Shown: piece after piece, positions 8,247-17,235 of the stretch | Position numbering within the stretch: the stretch's first letter is position 1 | How the letters are laid out: each line of letters begins with the position of its first letter | Origin: Candidatus Obscuribacterales bacterium | GTDB taxonomy: Bacteria; Cyanobacteriota; Vampirovibrionia; Obscuribacterales; Obscuribacteraceae | Reading direction: 5' to 3' | Length of the DNA: 64,000 nt | NCBI GenBank assembly: GCA_019752635.1 | Contig: JAIELX010000022.1 | Location: 1-64,000 of the forward strand | Position numbers and translations under genes: made by a program | Notes under the pieces: model-generated | The model's database searches: none | What the model was told of the DNA's origin: nothing | Seen by the model: only the letters and a program-made list of their open reading frames with translations

Positions 8247-9323
8247 ATGAGCCCGCCGCGATACTCGCTAAATTATTTGTTTCGGTGTGTTCCAGGGTGG
8301 ATAATTTTTACCTCCGCCTATCTGGCTTGTGGTGCATGTAATGCACAAAATACGGTGCTGAATACCGATGTAAATCGGCAGACGAGTGTTCCGGGTCAAC
8401 AATCTGCAAGCAAATTAAGGCTAAAAATGCTGGAGAAGCTGCCAGCCCCTCTGTACGTGGATACCAACGTAGAGACAAGTTTTCGAATTGAGACAAACCC
8501 ATTCCAGGAAGCGCCAAAACGCTCTCTGCTGAACCAGTTAAATCCGCCCGGAACGCAACTCGATCCCATGAGCATCATATCGCTGGACGAAACCATAAAG
8601 AATGCAAGCGTTTTCAACAATGTCTATCGGGTAAATCCAAACGTCACGATTGGATGGTCACCCACCGGAAACACACAGTACTTTGCAGACTATTTTTACA
8701 TTCGCGACCAGCTTACTCCGAGCAAAAAGCTAAGCTCAAACACCCACGCAGTGGGTATTGGTGCCCAGCATACATTTCAGTTAACCAAAAGACTGTCCTT
8801 TCAACCTCAGATGCAAATGAGGGAGCTGTTTCAGACCGAACAACCGCCAGTGTTTGATTACCTACCCGCAGCCACTTTGACATTTAATCGAACCGACAAC
8901 CTGTCGTTGTATGTGAATACCCTGCTTCAGGCGCGGTTCAAGTATTTTCTCGATGGTCCTATGCGAGAACTGGACCCCTTCTACACCTGGGGCGCTACGT
9001 ACCAGAAAAACGGATGGTACTTTTCGGCAAGCACTACCTTCAATCAAAATTTTCGGCGACCGTTCCGCCGTAATGCCCTTCTCCCGGTAGACAACTATTC
9101 GTTCATTTCGGATTTTGAAATCGACAGGCAGTTCAAGAGAATACCAGGATTGCAATGGTTTGTAAGGGCAGAACCCGTGTGGAACTTTCATTCACAAAAA
9201 ACCAATGGTCTTTCGGGAATGGATTTTCGTCTGTATTACGGCCTGAGGCTCTCTGCTTCTAAGCCAGCCCTGACGGGTACGATGGATCAGTTGCGCAAAC
9301 GTTTTACAAGTAAGATGCAATGA
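8247..9323 (+). CDS. Putative exported beta-barrel-like outer-membrane protein
   Basis: 358 residues. N-terminal signal sequence (hydrophobic WIIFTSAYLACGACNA, about 18-33), then a region rich in alternating aromatic/polar strands (for example NTQYFADYFYIRDQL, LSLYVNTLLQARFKYFL, GWYFSASTTFNQNF). It ends with a strand-like segment GMDFRLYYGLRLSAS shortly before the C-terminus. This pattern suggests a beta-barrel or beta-rich surface protein. No family recognised. The last codons overlap the next gene in an ATGA, so the two are translationally coupled. First gene of an exported-protein cluster running to 14.3 kb. Confidence 0.75.
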   Translation: MSPPRYSLNYLFRCVPGWIIFTSAYLACGACNAQNTVLNTDVNRQTSVPGQQSASKLRLKMLEKLPAPLYVDTNVETSFRIETNPFQEAPKRSLLNQLNPPGTQLDPMSIISLDETIKNASVFNNVYRVNPNVTIGWSPTGNTQYFADYFYIRDQLTPSKKLSSNTHAVGIGAQHTFQLTKRLSFQPQMQMRELFQTEQPPVFDYLPAATLTFNRTDNLSLYVNTLLQARFKYFLDGPMRELDPFYTWGATYQKNGWYFSASTTFNQNFRRPFRRNALLPVDNYSFISDFEIDRQFKRIPGLQWFVRAEPVWNFHSQKTNGLSGMDFRLYYGLRLSASKPALTGTMDQLRKRFTSKMQ

Positions 9324-10210
9324 GAAAACTGTGGAAAATTCTGCTGCGCACGGGTGCATTATTGACATGCGGCTTAGTCAGTAGCACACCCTCTGCTGCG
9401 AATCCTCAGTCGAATTCGACAGGCGCCACAGCTAACAATCCCGGCAAGGCATCGCAGCAGCAAAGCAATACTGCAATTCGGAATGCGTCTACCCCCTCCC
9501 AGAAGTTTAGTGAAAGAGGATTGGCAAGAAGGAACCTATGGTTCCCGGTATACTCTCGCAAACACACGCCTGTTAACCCCACGAAGATCAAGTCAGTCAC
9601 TATTGAGACGCAGATAAGTTCAGGCACTCCGATGAGTTTTCCGCCTGGCTGGCGCGACGACTTGTTGCAAAATCAAGTGACCGAACAAATTTGGCAATTA
9701 TCAAAGAGCGCAACCGGTACGGTCACGGAAGGTAGGTACGCAGTAGCCGCTCACGGAAGCATGCTAATTTGCCGAGAAAGCCCGGTAACCGTCTACACAG
9801 AAAAACATGATATTTCCGTTGCCGCTAACGCTATTGCGTACGTGATTCGTGCCGGAGAAGAACTAGCCGTTTACAATTTAGCAAGCAACCGAAACGGCGA
9901 CATAACTGTAAAAGCAGCTGGAAGTAAGCAAGTTTACGATGTGCTCAAAGGACATGCACTCATTCTTACTGACGCTAGCGATTTTTCCGGTTCCACACTG
10001 GGAAAGTTCATCTCGTGCAGGCGCCCGTGGTTGATTGCAAAAGAAGGAAAGCTGAACGTCTTTGGCGCAGATTTTTCATACCTGAATGTCTTGGATAGGT
10101 GTCCGCAATTTCAAAGCGGGCTTGCCTCGACCGATCGCAATCAGCGCAAGCTAAGCAACAGGTTGCTAAAACTAAGCGCTGCAAGAATTCTAAACGAAGC
10201 CGGTCCCTAA
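9320..10210 (+). CDS. Exported protein with FecR-like C-terminal domain, paralogue of the calpain-like protein's C-terminus
   Basis: 296 residues with a signal peptide (LWKILLRTGALLTCGLVSST), a Ser/Asn/Gln-rich linker, and from about residue 135 a beta-rich domain. It contains AIAYVIRAGEELAVYNLAS, a KQVYDVLKGHALIL segment, FGADFSYLNVLD and SNRLLKLSAARILNEAG. The next gene's C-terminus matches this almost motif for motif (AVAYIVQIGKDVAVYNL; FPVQEGHELLLS; IFDAQFSINDAL; ANRILKTAAAFADSG). The pattern is FecR-like in style; exact family not known. Coupled to the preceding gene by ATGA. Likely periplasmic or surface-exposed. Confidence 0.8.
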   Translation: MRKLWKILLRTGALLTCGLVSSTPSAANPQSNSTGATANNPGKASQQQSNTAIRNASTPSQKFSERGLARRNLWFPVYSRKHTPVNPTKIKSVTIETQISSGTPMSFPPGWRDDLLQNQVTEQIWQLSKSATGTVTEGRYAVAAHGSMLICRESPVTVYTEKHDISVAANAIAYVIRAGEELAVYNLASNRNGDITVKAAGSKQVYDVLKGHALILTDASDFSGSTLGKFISCRRPWLIAKEGKLNVFGADFSYLNVLDRCPQFQSGLASTDRNQRKLSNRLLKLSAARILNEAGP

Positions 10211-10306
10211 ATTCCCCACGAGTCCCTCACGCAGGAAGCCGTAACTTAGCTGCAGTCAATTGAAGCCAAGTGCTCCCCATGAATGACAAAAGAGTAGGAA
10301 CCAGCC

Positions 10307-12559
10307 ATGTATAGAAAACGAACCAGAATACGAAGTCTTGTGGTTGCTTTAGCAACCACAATAACTCTTTGCTCGTCAAACTATGCGGCCCTTGCAATCG
10401 GACAACAATCCGTTTCACGGCCGCAACAACATTCCACCCCGAATCGCTCTTCGGCTGAGGGCTCCGGTATCGGAGCGCATCCAACCTTCGGATGGAGCAA
10501 CCAGAGCGCTGCAACGCCTTCGTCCGGCTCACATCCAACGGCAGGCGTCATAACGCATATTATGTTTGTCGGGGATGATGATTCAGCCAGGACCGTTACC
10601 GGGCAGCAAGATGCGACCGCCAACAAAGAAGATGACGCAGCCAGCTCGCCCCGCGAGAGAAGGAACAAGTCGGCGAAATCAGCAAAGGTCGACGGTTCAG
10701 CTAAGAAAGACTCACAAGCGATCGCCACGTCCCTAGCTGCAACAGCAACCCAATCATCAGCTCAGAATTCGGTTTCAACCTCCGGTAACGATACCCCCAC
10801 TGATATGAACGCCTCAACAAAGAAGTCCGAGGAAGACTCTTCGCCACAGCCAACTCCGCAACAACGAGCAGAATGCGAAGACGTGATTTCAAAAAATTTC
10901 TCCGACTGGATAAAGCTGGCCGGTGGCACTGGAGATAAAATCTCGCTGCGAGACATAGGCAAGCTTTTAGAAAAACCGGATCTTCCCGCAAAGCAAGCCG
11001 CAGCAGTAGCCGCTATTGCTCACTACTTCTACGCCCTTGAAGGAGAGCACGACGTCAACCACATATACACGTTGTCATCAAAAGAGATCCTGAAGGCTAT
11101 AGAAGACCCATCCTCGCAAGGAAAGCAAGGCAAATATGCCGTTCAACTGGTGTTGAATTTTCATACCGGCTACGAAAACGTTAGAGAAGACACCCATAAG
11201 GACGGGTGGTCACTTTGGGGCGATCATAACCCGCCAATATTAAGCGAAAACGTTCAATGGAAGCTGAATGATTGCTATGTTATCTCAGCAATCAACGGGA
11301 TAATAAAGAACGATCCTGGTGCCCTTGAAAGGATGATCAAGCAAACAGGCCCGGACACGTTTGTTGTTAGGTTCCCCGGTTACACAGAGCCTGTAAAAGT
11401 ACAACTTACTCCAGGAGAAGTCGCAGCTTTCAGTTATTCCAGACACGGTGGCTGCTACCTCGCGGTACTTGGGATGGCTGTAGTAAAAGTTATGGAAGCA
11501 ACTGGAACCGATAAAAATCCAGCTGCAGCCATGACACCTCTTGGGGCCATTACTGACACGCACACTTTCGGATGGGTTCAAAAAAACACATTCCACTTAC
11601 TGACCGGCAAGGATTTCGTGCAAATTCAGCTGAAAAATTATAGTCCTACTCAGTGGAAGGAATTTATCGAAAACGCGCTGACGAATCATGAACTAATAGG
11701 CACTGACTACGCACAAGACCAGCACTTCCTTACGATCATCGGTCTAAAGAATGTGGACGGTCAACTCTCCGTCGTGATCAAGAATCCCTGGGGGAATGAA
11801 CGACCGTTCGAGGGACATGAAGGCAAGTTTGGTGTCTTCACGATTCCTTTGGTTGACATGGTTAGCACAAAGTTCGGCTCGATCACTATCGAAAAGAGCA
11901 ATTTTGACAAAGTCACCATGGTTCAAGAACAAGGAAATAGTACCGCCACCACATCTGATGCCCAGGCAAAAGAGACTGAAACTAACAAGTCTGACATAGC
12001 AGGCAAATCATCACAAGATACCGTTCCTGCGGTAGATACGAGCTCTGCATCAGTTCTACCCGGAGCGGACAATGATGTGATGAAGCTTAAGATGGTTCAG
12101 GGTAGTTCATTTGTCGCACACAATAAGAGCGTCAGCATCTCCACAGCAGCAGGTGAAGTTCAAATAGCACCGAGGGCAGTGGCGTACATCGTCCAAATCG
12201 GCAAAGATGTGGCAGTCTACAATCTGTGTGCTCCACACGCGGGAGATGTGAAAGTATCGCTTCCAAGCAACCAGGTGTTCCCGGTTCAGGAAGGACATGA
12301 ACTTCTACTGTCAACCAATACTAATTCAAGCGCTAGTTTTAGAGACGCAAACCTGCGTCCCGGCATTTCCTGCAGCAAAGCCGAATCTAAGGGTGTCCAA
12401 GGCGGACTGACGATATTTGATGCGCAGTTCTCCATCAATGATGCGCTCACTGACGCACCGGGATTCAGTGCGCTAGTCAATTCACCGGATAAAAATCTCA
12501 AAGCAATTGCGAATCGAATACTTAAAACCGCAGCCGCGTTTGCCGATTCCGGCAACTAG
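10307..12559 (+). CDS. Exported calpain-like (C2) cysteine peptidase with FecR-like C-terminal domain
   Basis: 750 residues. Signal peptide (SLVVALATTITLCSSNYAALA), a long low-complexity Ser/Ala/Lys linker (about 30-190), then a papain-fold domain (about 290-530). Its triad matches calpains: C323 in LNDCYVISAI, H473 in DQHFLTIIGL and N493 in IKNPWGNE. The C-terminal domain (about 600-750) is a paralogue of the C-terminal half of the protein at 9320. Start ATG 10307 has AGGA eight bases upstream. Calpains are usually cytoplasmic and calcium-regulated; bacterial exported versions are less common. The linker and shared C-terminal module suggest surface display, with the module as anchor or inhibitor. 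Confidence 0.85.
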   Translation: MYRKRTRIRSLVVALATTITLCSSNYAALAIGQQSVSRPQQHSTPNRSSAEGSGIGAHPTFGWSNQSAATPSSGSHPTAGVITHIMFVGDDDSARTVTGQQDATANKEDDAASSPRERRNKSAKSAKVDGSAKKDSQAIATSLAATATQSSAQNSVSTSGNDTPTDMNASTKKSEEDSSPQPTPQQRAECEDVISKNFSDWIKLAGGTGDKISLRDIGKLLEKPDLPAKQAAAVAAIAHYFYALEGEHDVNHIYTLSSKEILKAIEDPSSQGKQGKYAVQLVLNFHTGYENVREDTHKDGWSLWGDHNPPILSENVQWKLNDCYVISAINGIIKNDPGALERMIKQTGPDTFVVRFPGYTEPVKVQLTPGEVAAFSYSRHGGCYLAVLGMAVVKVMEATGTDKNPAAAMTPLGAITDTHTFGWVQKNTFHLLTGKDFVQIQLKNYSPTQWKEFIENALTNHELIGTDYAQDQHFLTIIGLKNVDGQLSVVIKNPWGNERPFEGHEGKFGVFTIPLVDMVSTKFGSITIEKSNFDKVTMVQEQGNSTATTSDAQAKETETNKSDIAGKSSQDTVPAVDTSSASVLPGADNDVMKLKMVQGSSFVAHNKSVSISTAAGEVQIAPRAVAYIVQIGKDVAVYNLCAPHAGDVKVSLPSNQVFPVQEGHELLLSTNTNSSASFRDANLRPGISCSKAESKGVQGGLTIFDAQFSINDALTDAPGFSALVNSPDKNLKAIANRILKTAAAFADSGN

Positions 12560-12667
12560 CGGCGATTCCTGAAATTTCCCGCCTCTTACCGGGGCGGAGT
12601 ATCAAGTTGACCGTGGCAATAGTGACTCTTTGAGGTACGTTGAGAATATGGTCTGTTTAGAGGAAAT

Positions 12668-14296
12668 ATGCTTCGCATTGTCACCGTTACAACTTTGGCT
12701 TTCATAACGACCGTCAGCTACGTTATCCCGCCAGGGGGCGCCGCAGAGCCTACTATTCGAGTTGCCATGTTTGTTGGAGCCGGTGCGAACGCAAGCGCTT
12801 TCAGGCGCGAATTTGCAAACAGTGACGACCCGTATATAACCTATGAGACGGTTACAGGTGACGACATCGCAAGCGGCGCGCTGCGCAATTTTGATGCTCT
12901 GCTGGTGCCTGGTGGAAGTGCTGCGAAAGAATCCCAAAGCATGGGAGAGGAATCGCGCGAGCTGGTACGACAATTCGTCGCGAACGGCGGGATCTATATG
13001 GGCGTGTGTGCGGGCGCCTACCTGGCGTCAAGCGCGGCCAAAACCGACCTGGGAATGCTGCCGTTGCGGACTGTCGATCGGGAGCATTGGTACCGGGTGG
13101 ACGATATGACAAAGGTCGACGTAGAACTAACCCCACTGGGCATGGAAGTGTTCGGTATAGATTCTCCGAACATTCGCGTTGGTTATGAAAACGGACCGAT
13201 CTTTTCCCGAGCCGATTTGCAAGCTGATCGCAACCTGATTCCTCTAGCAACTTTCAAAAGTGAGGTAGTCGGCGATGGCGGTGAACCAGGGGTTATGCTC
13301 GGCGCACCGGCCATCATTCTTTGCAAGTATGGACGCGGCAGTATCATCGTAATCAGCCCGCACTTTGAGGAAACGCCGGGCTACAGGCTTGTGCAGCTGC
13401 ATGCGCTGCGATGGCAGTTTAACCATAGGGACACAGCGTTTCCTGCAGAGCCGACTCGCAATAAGGAAATTGTGAAACAGAGCCCTCTCACTCCGCAAAG
13501 AGGAGCCTCGCCTCAAGGCGAGGTCGCTAAACGAAGCGACAATGCACCGGAAGATGCCAATAAAAGCTCTAAGCCTGATGCACAGACGACCGTGAACCTT
13601 CCAGAGGACGCCAAAAGACTTGCCGAATTGATCTTCGCAAATGCAAAGTACGTTCAATACGAGCACAGAGAAGTGAATGCTGCGCGGCAGATTTTCATAG
13701 ACGACAATGGCGCAATGCATGCTGAAACGGATTGCTCCGGATTTGTCAGTCATGTTATTCATCGGATTGCGCCTCGGCACTACGCGGCTGTGCGAGAACG
13801 AGAACCCGATGCTCCTTATCCTCAAGCCAAAGTATGGGCGCGATTCTTTGACGATTTGGATCTAGCTCAGCCGACCCGCGGATGGGTTGCTTTGAAGTTG
13901 CGCGACATAAATCACGGAGACTTGATTGCATGGAAAGAGGGCGGCGAGTCAGCTAACGGTAACACCGGGCATGTCATGATCGCGGACGGAAAACCTGGTC
14001 CGGTGAAGCAAATCGATGGCTATCGCGTTGTTGACGTTCCTGTCATTGATTCGTCCTCTGTGTATCACTTTCCGGTCGAAACTTTGCCTCCCAAGGCCGG
14101 GCAAAATCATCGAGATGGACTGGGTAAAGGTTGTGTGCGCATACTGCTTTCAACTGATGACGAGCCGATTGGTTACTGGGAGGGAACTTATTGGGGCGAG
14201 GGAGACCGCGCTATCAACAAACCAACTCGCAGCGATCTGGTTCGTTTCGCCAGAATGGTTCATTTAGAGGATCAAGAGCAGCAGAACAGAAGATAA
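12668..14296 (+). CDS. Exported fusion of a BPL_N/class-I GATase-like domain and an NlpC/P60-like domain
   Basis: 542 residues. Strong ribosome site AGAGGAA and signal peptide (VTVTTLAFITTVSYVIPPGG). Domain 1 (about 29-255) is a glutamine-amidotransferase-like fold of the biotin-protein-ligase N-terminal type: LVPGGSA, then the nucleophile elbow GVCAGAYLAS with C114, and later ISPHFEETPG. After a linker, domain 2 (about 310-530) has papain-like NlpC/P60 features: ETDCSGFVSHVI (C356) and NTGHVMIADG (H435). NlpC/P60 enzymes commonly cleave cell-wall peptides; exported BPL_N domains have no settled function. Both nucleophiles are intact. Possibly a cell-wall or envelope remodelling enzyme. Confidence 0.85.
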   Translation: MLRIVTVTTLAFITTVSYVIPPGGAAEPTIRVAMFVGAGANASAFRREFANSDDPYITYETVTGDDIASGALRNFDALLVPGGSAAKESQSMGEESRELVRQFVANGGIYMGVCAGAYLASSAAKTDLGMLPLRTVDREHWYRVDDMTKVDVELTPLGMEVFGIDSPNIRVGYENGPIFSRADLQADRNLIPLATFKSEVVGDGGEPGVMLGAPAIILCKYGRGSIIVISPHFEETPGYRLVQLHALRWQFNHRDTAFPAEPTRNKEIVKQSPLTPQRGASPQGEVAKRSDNAPEDANKSSKPDAQTTVNLPEDAKRLAELIFANAKYVQYEHREVNAARQIFIDDNGAMHAETDCSGFVSHVIHRIAPRHYAAVREREPDAPYPQAKVWARFFDDLDLAQPTRGWVALKLRDINHGDLIAWKEGGESANGNTGHVMIADGKPGPVKQIDGYRVVDVPVIDSSSVYHFPVETLPPKAGQNHRDGLGKGCVRILLSTDDEPIGYWEGTYWGEGDRAINKPTRSDLVRFARMVHLEDQEQQNRR

Positions 14297-14401
14297 TCAT
14301 TCGATTTATAGCTCAGTACTCTGCTCCTCATCAGGAGAGCACTACATTCGACTACGATATTCGTAATGCCGCACCGTGTCTATCCAACGCCACGGTTTCC
14401 T

Positions 14402-16450
14402 TCAGCGTGGCCAAGGTCCCATTTTTTCAAATCTTGCAATTTCGACTTTAACCTCATCCCTTTGATACTCTTCTGTAAGCTGAGCTAGCCGTTCTCGCAG
14501 ATTGGAAAGGGCCTCTAATCGATGCGCTTCGGCCTTAGCGTATTCCTTTCTTTCTGAACATGCGTAAGCAAGGTGTGAATTGATCGAAGCACGGCAGTGC
14601 GGTGCCAAATTATGCTTCTTAGATAAGTCGAGAGCTTGTTCAAGGTATTGCATCTTTCTGTCCGGATACGTCTCTACCATTAGCAGCAGAATATGGCAAC
14701 GTGTTGCCTCGTCGACGGAGAGCCGCTTGCTAAAAGCCTCATTTAAATAAGCCAAGTCCGGAGTCCTGAGTTTTTGCTGCAACCTGTGCATTAAACACAG
14801 TAATTGAACCCGCGCCAGCGGGGTCTTGTAACTCGGAAGAATCGAACTAAGCTCTCTGGCAGCCAGCTCTGGATTGACCGATGCCATAGGCTCCATAATG
14901 TCTACAATCTGGTAGGACTCAATCTTTGCACCCAAATTGGTGTCTTTTACTGATGCCATGAGCCCACGAAAAGCGTGATCAGAATCCTTTGATTTGATTC
15001 TGCACAAATAGTGCAACATTCTTCTGCGGAGATCAAAAATCAGCCAGGGATCATCATGATACGACTTTAAGTAGAAATCCAAAGCATCCCTGTAATTTGC
15101 CTGCACCTCATTCGGTGGCTTATGTAGCGCGTCGGAGAGCTTGGCTTTGAGTGCTTTAACTTGGCTGCACGCTTCCCGAATCGACTGAAACTTATGTTCG
15201 TTCGCCTCTAACCAATCGTAGTCCTTTTGTGTGCCCTGCCCCAAAGCAAAGCTCAGATCTTTCTGCCTGAGCTCGATCAGTCCTTGCTCTCTAAACCTAT
15301 CGCATGACTTTAATGCGAGGGCGTTCCACTTGTAGGCTTCGCCAATGACGCCCTTTTGCTGAAAAAACAAAGCCTTTTGTTCAAACTGCCTCCATGACGG
15401 TGGTCCTGGCGCCTCCGCGCGGTAGAGAAGTTTACTGGAGACAGCAAAAAACAAGGCGCAGCAGATTACAACAGCGAGGGCTATCATGACTCGAGGAACA
15501 ATTGTAAAACGCTTAGCAGTTAAGGCATCGGAGGGCGAACAGTTACGCTGCAGCAACGCCTGGCGCAGGTCCTGCGTTGATTGAAAACGTGATGCCGGAT
15601 TGGGCTGCAAACACATTTGTGTAATGCTTCGCAAAAAAGATGGCACCCGCTCGGGCAGCTCTGGCGGTCCCTTTTGAGACTCCAAGTTGACAAACGTCTG
15701 GAGAGCCGTATCGGCAGCAAATGGAACCACGCCTACCAAGCACCTGTACAGTATGCATCCAAGTGAGAAGATATCCGAGCGGTGATCAAGAGTCTTCGGA
15801 TTGAGATGCTCCGGACTCATGTACAAAGGCGTACCTAATATGTCATTCGTCCGTGTCAAAGCTAACTTGCCGTCATGAACAATACCGAAGTCCATCAACT
15901 TGGCCTGCAGAATGCCTTCCGCCCTCGTGAGCATGATGTTGGAGGGCTTCACGTCTCGATGAACTAGACCATGACTATGAACAACTTCAAGAGCCATACT
16001 GATGTCACTTATAACAGTAATGAGTTCTTCAAGCTCGAGTGTCTCGCCGGAACACAAAGCATCTTCAAGCGTAGTGCCTTGCAAGAGCTCCATAACTATG
16101 AAAGGTAAGCCGCTAGCTGTTCGCCCCCATTCGTACACCTGAACAATGTATGGCGAGGAGGCCTTCGCTAGCAAACGGCATTCATTAAAGAACCTTTGAA
16201 GCGCTTTGGCCGAAAGAGCTTCAAGGGCTATTTTGATGGCCACCCGTCGCCCCAGCAACTTGTCCTCGGCTTCGAACACCAGCCCCATGCCACCTCGTCC
16301 GAGCTGAGAAAGCAAACGATACCGCTCAGATCCAAGGTGTTGTTGCAGCTCTTCTAGACTAATAGTCAATTTTTGTTGCCCGAAAACGCCTGCCCGATTG
16401 GGAGGGATCAATCTCGACTCCGTAACATTATTCCCGATAGCGGGCACCAC
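14402..16450 (-). CDS. Ser/Thr protein kinase with single TM and helical C-terminal domain
   Basis: 682 residues. Kinase domain about 44-305: GRGGMG loop at 51-56, K73 (AIKIA), HRDVKPSN at 164-171, DFG at 187-189, MSPE at 211-214. A single TM segment lies near 318-340 (VMIALAVVICCALFFAVS). The extracytoplasmic part is about 340 residues of helices with a TPR-like look (ALDFYLKSYHDDPWLIF; SERKEYAKAEAHRLEALSNL). The design is the usual bacterial receptor kinase: cytoplasmic kinase, external sensor. Convergent with the GATase-NlpC gene. Confidence 0.93.
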   Translation of the reverse strand: MVPAIGNNVTESRLIPPNRAGVFGQQKLTISLEELQQHLGSERYRLLSQLGRGGMGLVFEAEDKLLGRRVAIKIALEALSAKALQRFFNECRLLAKASSPYIVQVYEWGRTASGLPFIVMELLQGTTLEDALCSGETLELEELITVISDISMALEVVHSHGLVHRDVKPSNIMLTRAEGILQAKLMDFGIVHDGKLALTRTNDILGTPLYMSPEHLNPKTLDHRSDIFSLGCILYRCLVGVVPFAADTALQTFVNLESQKGPPELPERVPSFLRSITQMCLQPNPASRFQSTQDLRQALLQRNCSPSDALTAKRFTIVPRVMIALAVVICCALFFAVSSKLLYRAEAPGPPSWRQFEQKALFFQQKGVIGEAYKWNALALKSCDRFREQGLIELRQKDLSFALGQGTQKDYDWLEANEHKFQSIREACSQVKALKAKLSDALHKPPNEVQANYRDALDFYLKSYHDDPWLIFDLRRRMLHYLCRIKSKDSDHAFRGLMASVKDTNLGAKIESYQIVDIMEPMASVNPELAARELSSILPSYKTPLARVQLLCLMHRLQQKLRTPDLAYLNEAFSKRLSVDEATRCHILLLMVETYPDRKMQYLEQALDLSKKHNLAPHCRASINSHLAYACSERKEYAKAEAHRLEALSNLRERLAQLTEEYQRDEVKVEIARFEKMGPWPR

Positions 16451-16578
16451 TATCCGGGTATCTCACGTTGCCGGACCTGATTTGGCAACATAGAGCATTG
16501 GGTGACTAGGTTTGCGATATTGGCCACCCCCAACCCCCAAGAGGGAAGTCTATTCTCGGGACCACCGAGGATGACCAT

Positions 16579-16867
16579 TTGCAGTTGCCAGCCAATACTC
16601 TCATCGAAGAGCGCTACGAGATTATCTCATGCCTTGGAGAAGGCGGGATGGGGCAAGTCTATCTGGCGACTGAGATCTCGCTGCGCAGAAAAGTTGCACT
16701 AAAATTCTTGCATAATTGGCTTGCAGCCGATTCTGACAGTCAAAACCGCTTCTACCGAGAGGCCGAAATACTAAGCAGGCTGGAACATCCAAACATCGAC
16801 AGTGCGTGAACTCATCGACACAGAGGGTCCGCTTCACTGCAGGCGTGCGGCTCAGCCGAGCCTCTGA
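16579..16867 (+). pseudogene. Truncated Ser/Thr kinase remnant
   Basis: The first frame reads a normal kinase N-lobe (ERYEIISCLGEGGMGQVYLA, lysine in VALKFLH, then FYREAEILSRLEHPNI) and stops soon after (DSA-stop at 16809). In the +1 frame immediately downstream (from about 16799) is TVRELIDTEGPLHCRRAA, which resembles the helix-D region of related kinases, ending at 16867. The pattern suggests an internal deletion of the N-lobe/C-lobe junction plus loss of the whole catalytic lobe. It lies divergent from the intact kinase at 14402 and may be a decayed duplicate. Not a functional kinase. Confidence 0.75.
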
Positions 16868-17013
16868 TTAATCATTGCTGCAAATCAAGGAGAAAGCACC
16901 TGCGCCGGCATCGATTGCAGCAAAAATAACTGATGGAACGTGCCGGTCTAACCTGTCGGAAGTTTGCAGGAATTGCGGACTAGGATCATCTTAAGCGAAA
17001 TGGAGGCACACAG

Positions 17014-17235
17014 ATGATCTTATCCACACGGACCATGTTGGCGCAGCAGGCCGTAGCATTTGCTGTAATAGTCGTGGCCGTAAGCTTCGTTGCGCCATAC
17101 GTGCACTCTCAGCTCAGCGTGGCAATAAGTCAGTCGTTCAGTACTGTCACATCCCAGCTGAATAGAACCAAAAGTGTTGGACTGGGAGAAACATCCGCAA
17201 GAGAAAGTATCCAGCAATCATTTAGGGCAGAATAA
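17014..17235 (+). CDS. Small single-TM protein sharing a tail motif with the CxxC gene at 39109
   Basis: 73 residues, start ATG 17014 with GGAGG seven bases upstream. A TM segment covers about residues 13-30 (AVAFAVIVVAVSFVAPYV), followed by LSVAISQSFSTVTSQLNR. That tail matches LETAISQSYSTVTTQLSS in the protein at 39109, which also carries an N-terminal CxxC domain missing here. Its stop overlaps the next start as TAATG, so it is translationally coupled to the thioredoxin-like gene. Function unknown; the coupling suggests a membrane partner for the redox-like protein. Confidence 0.7.
   Translation: MILSTRTMLAQQAVAFAVIVVAVSFVAPYVHSQLSVAISQSFSTVTSQLNRTKSVGLGETSARESIQQSFRAE

Noticed and set aside
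14322..14341. Hairpin between convergent genes as a terminator (GCTCCT-CATC-AGGAGAGC)
   Set aside because: The stem has a bulge and there is no T-tract.
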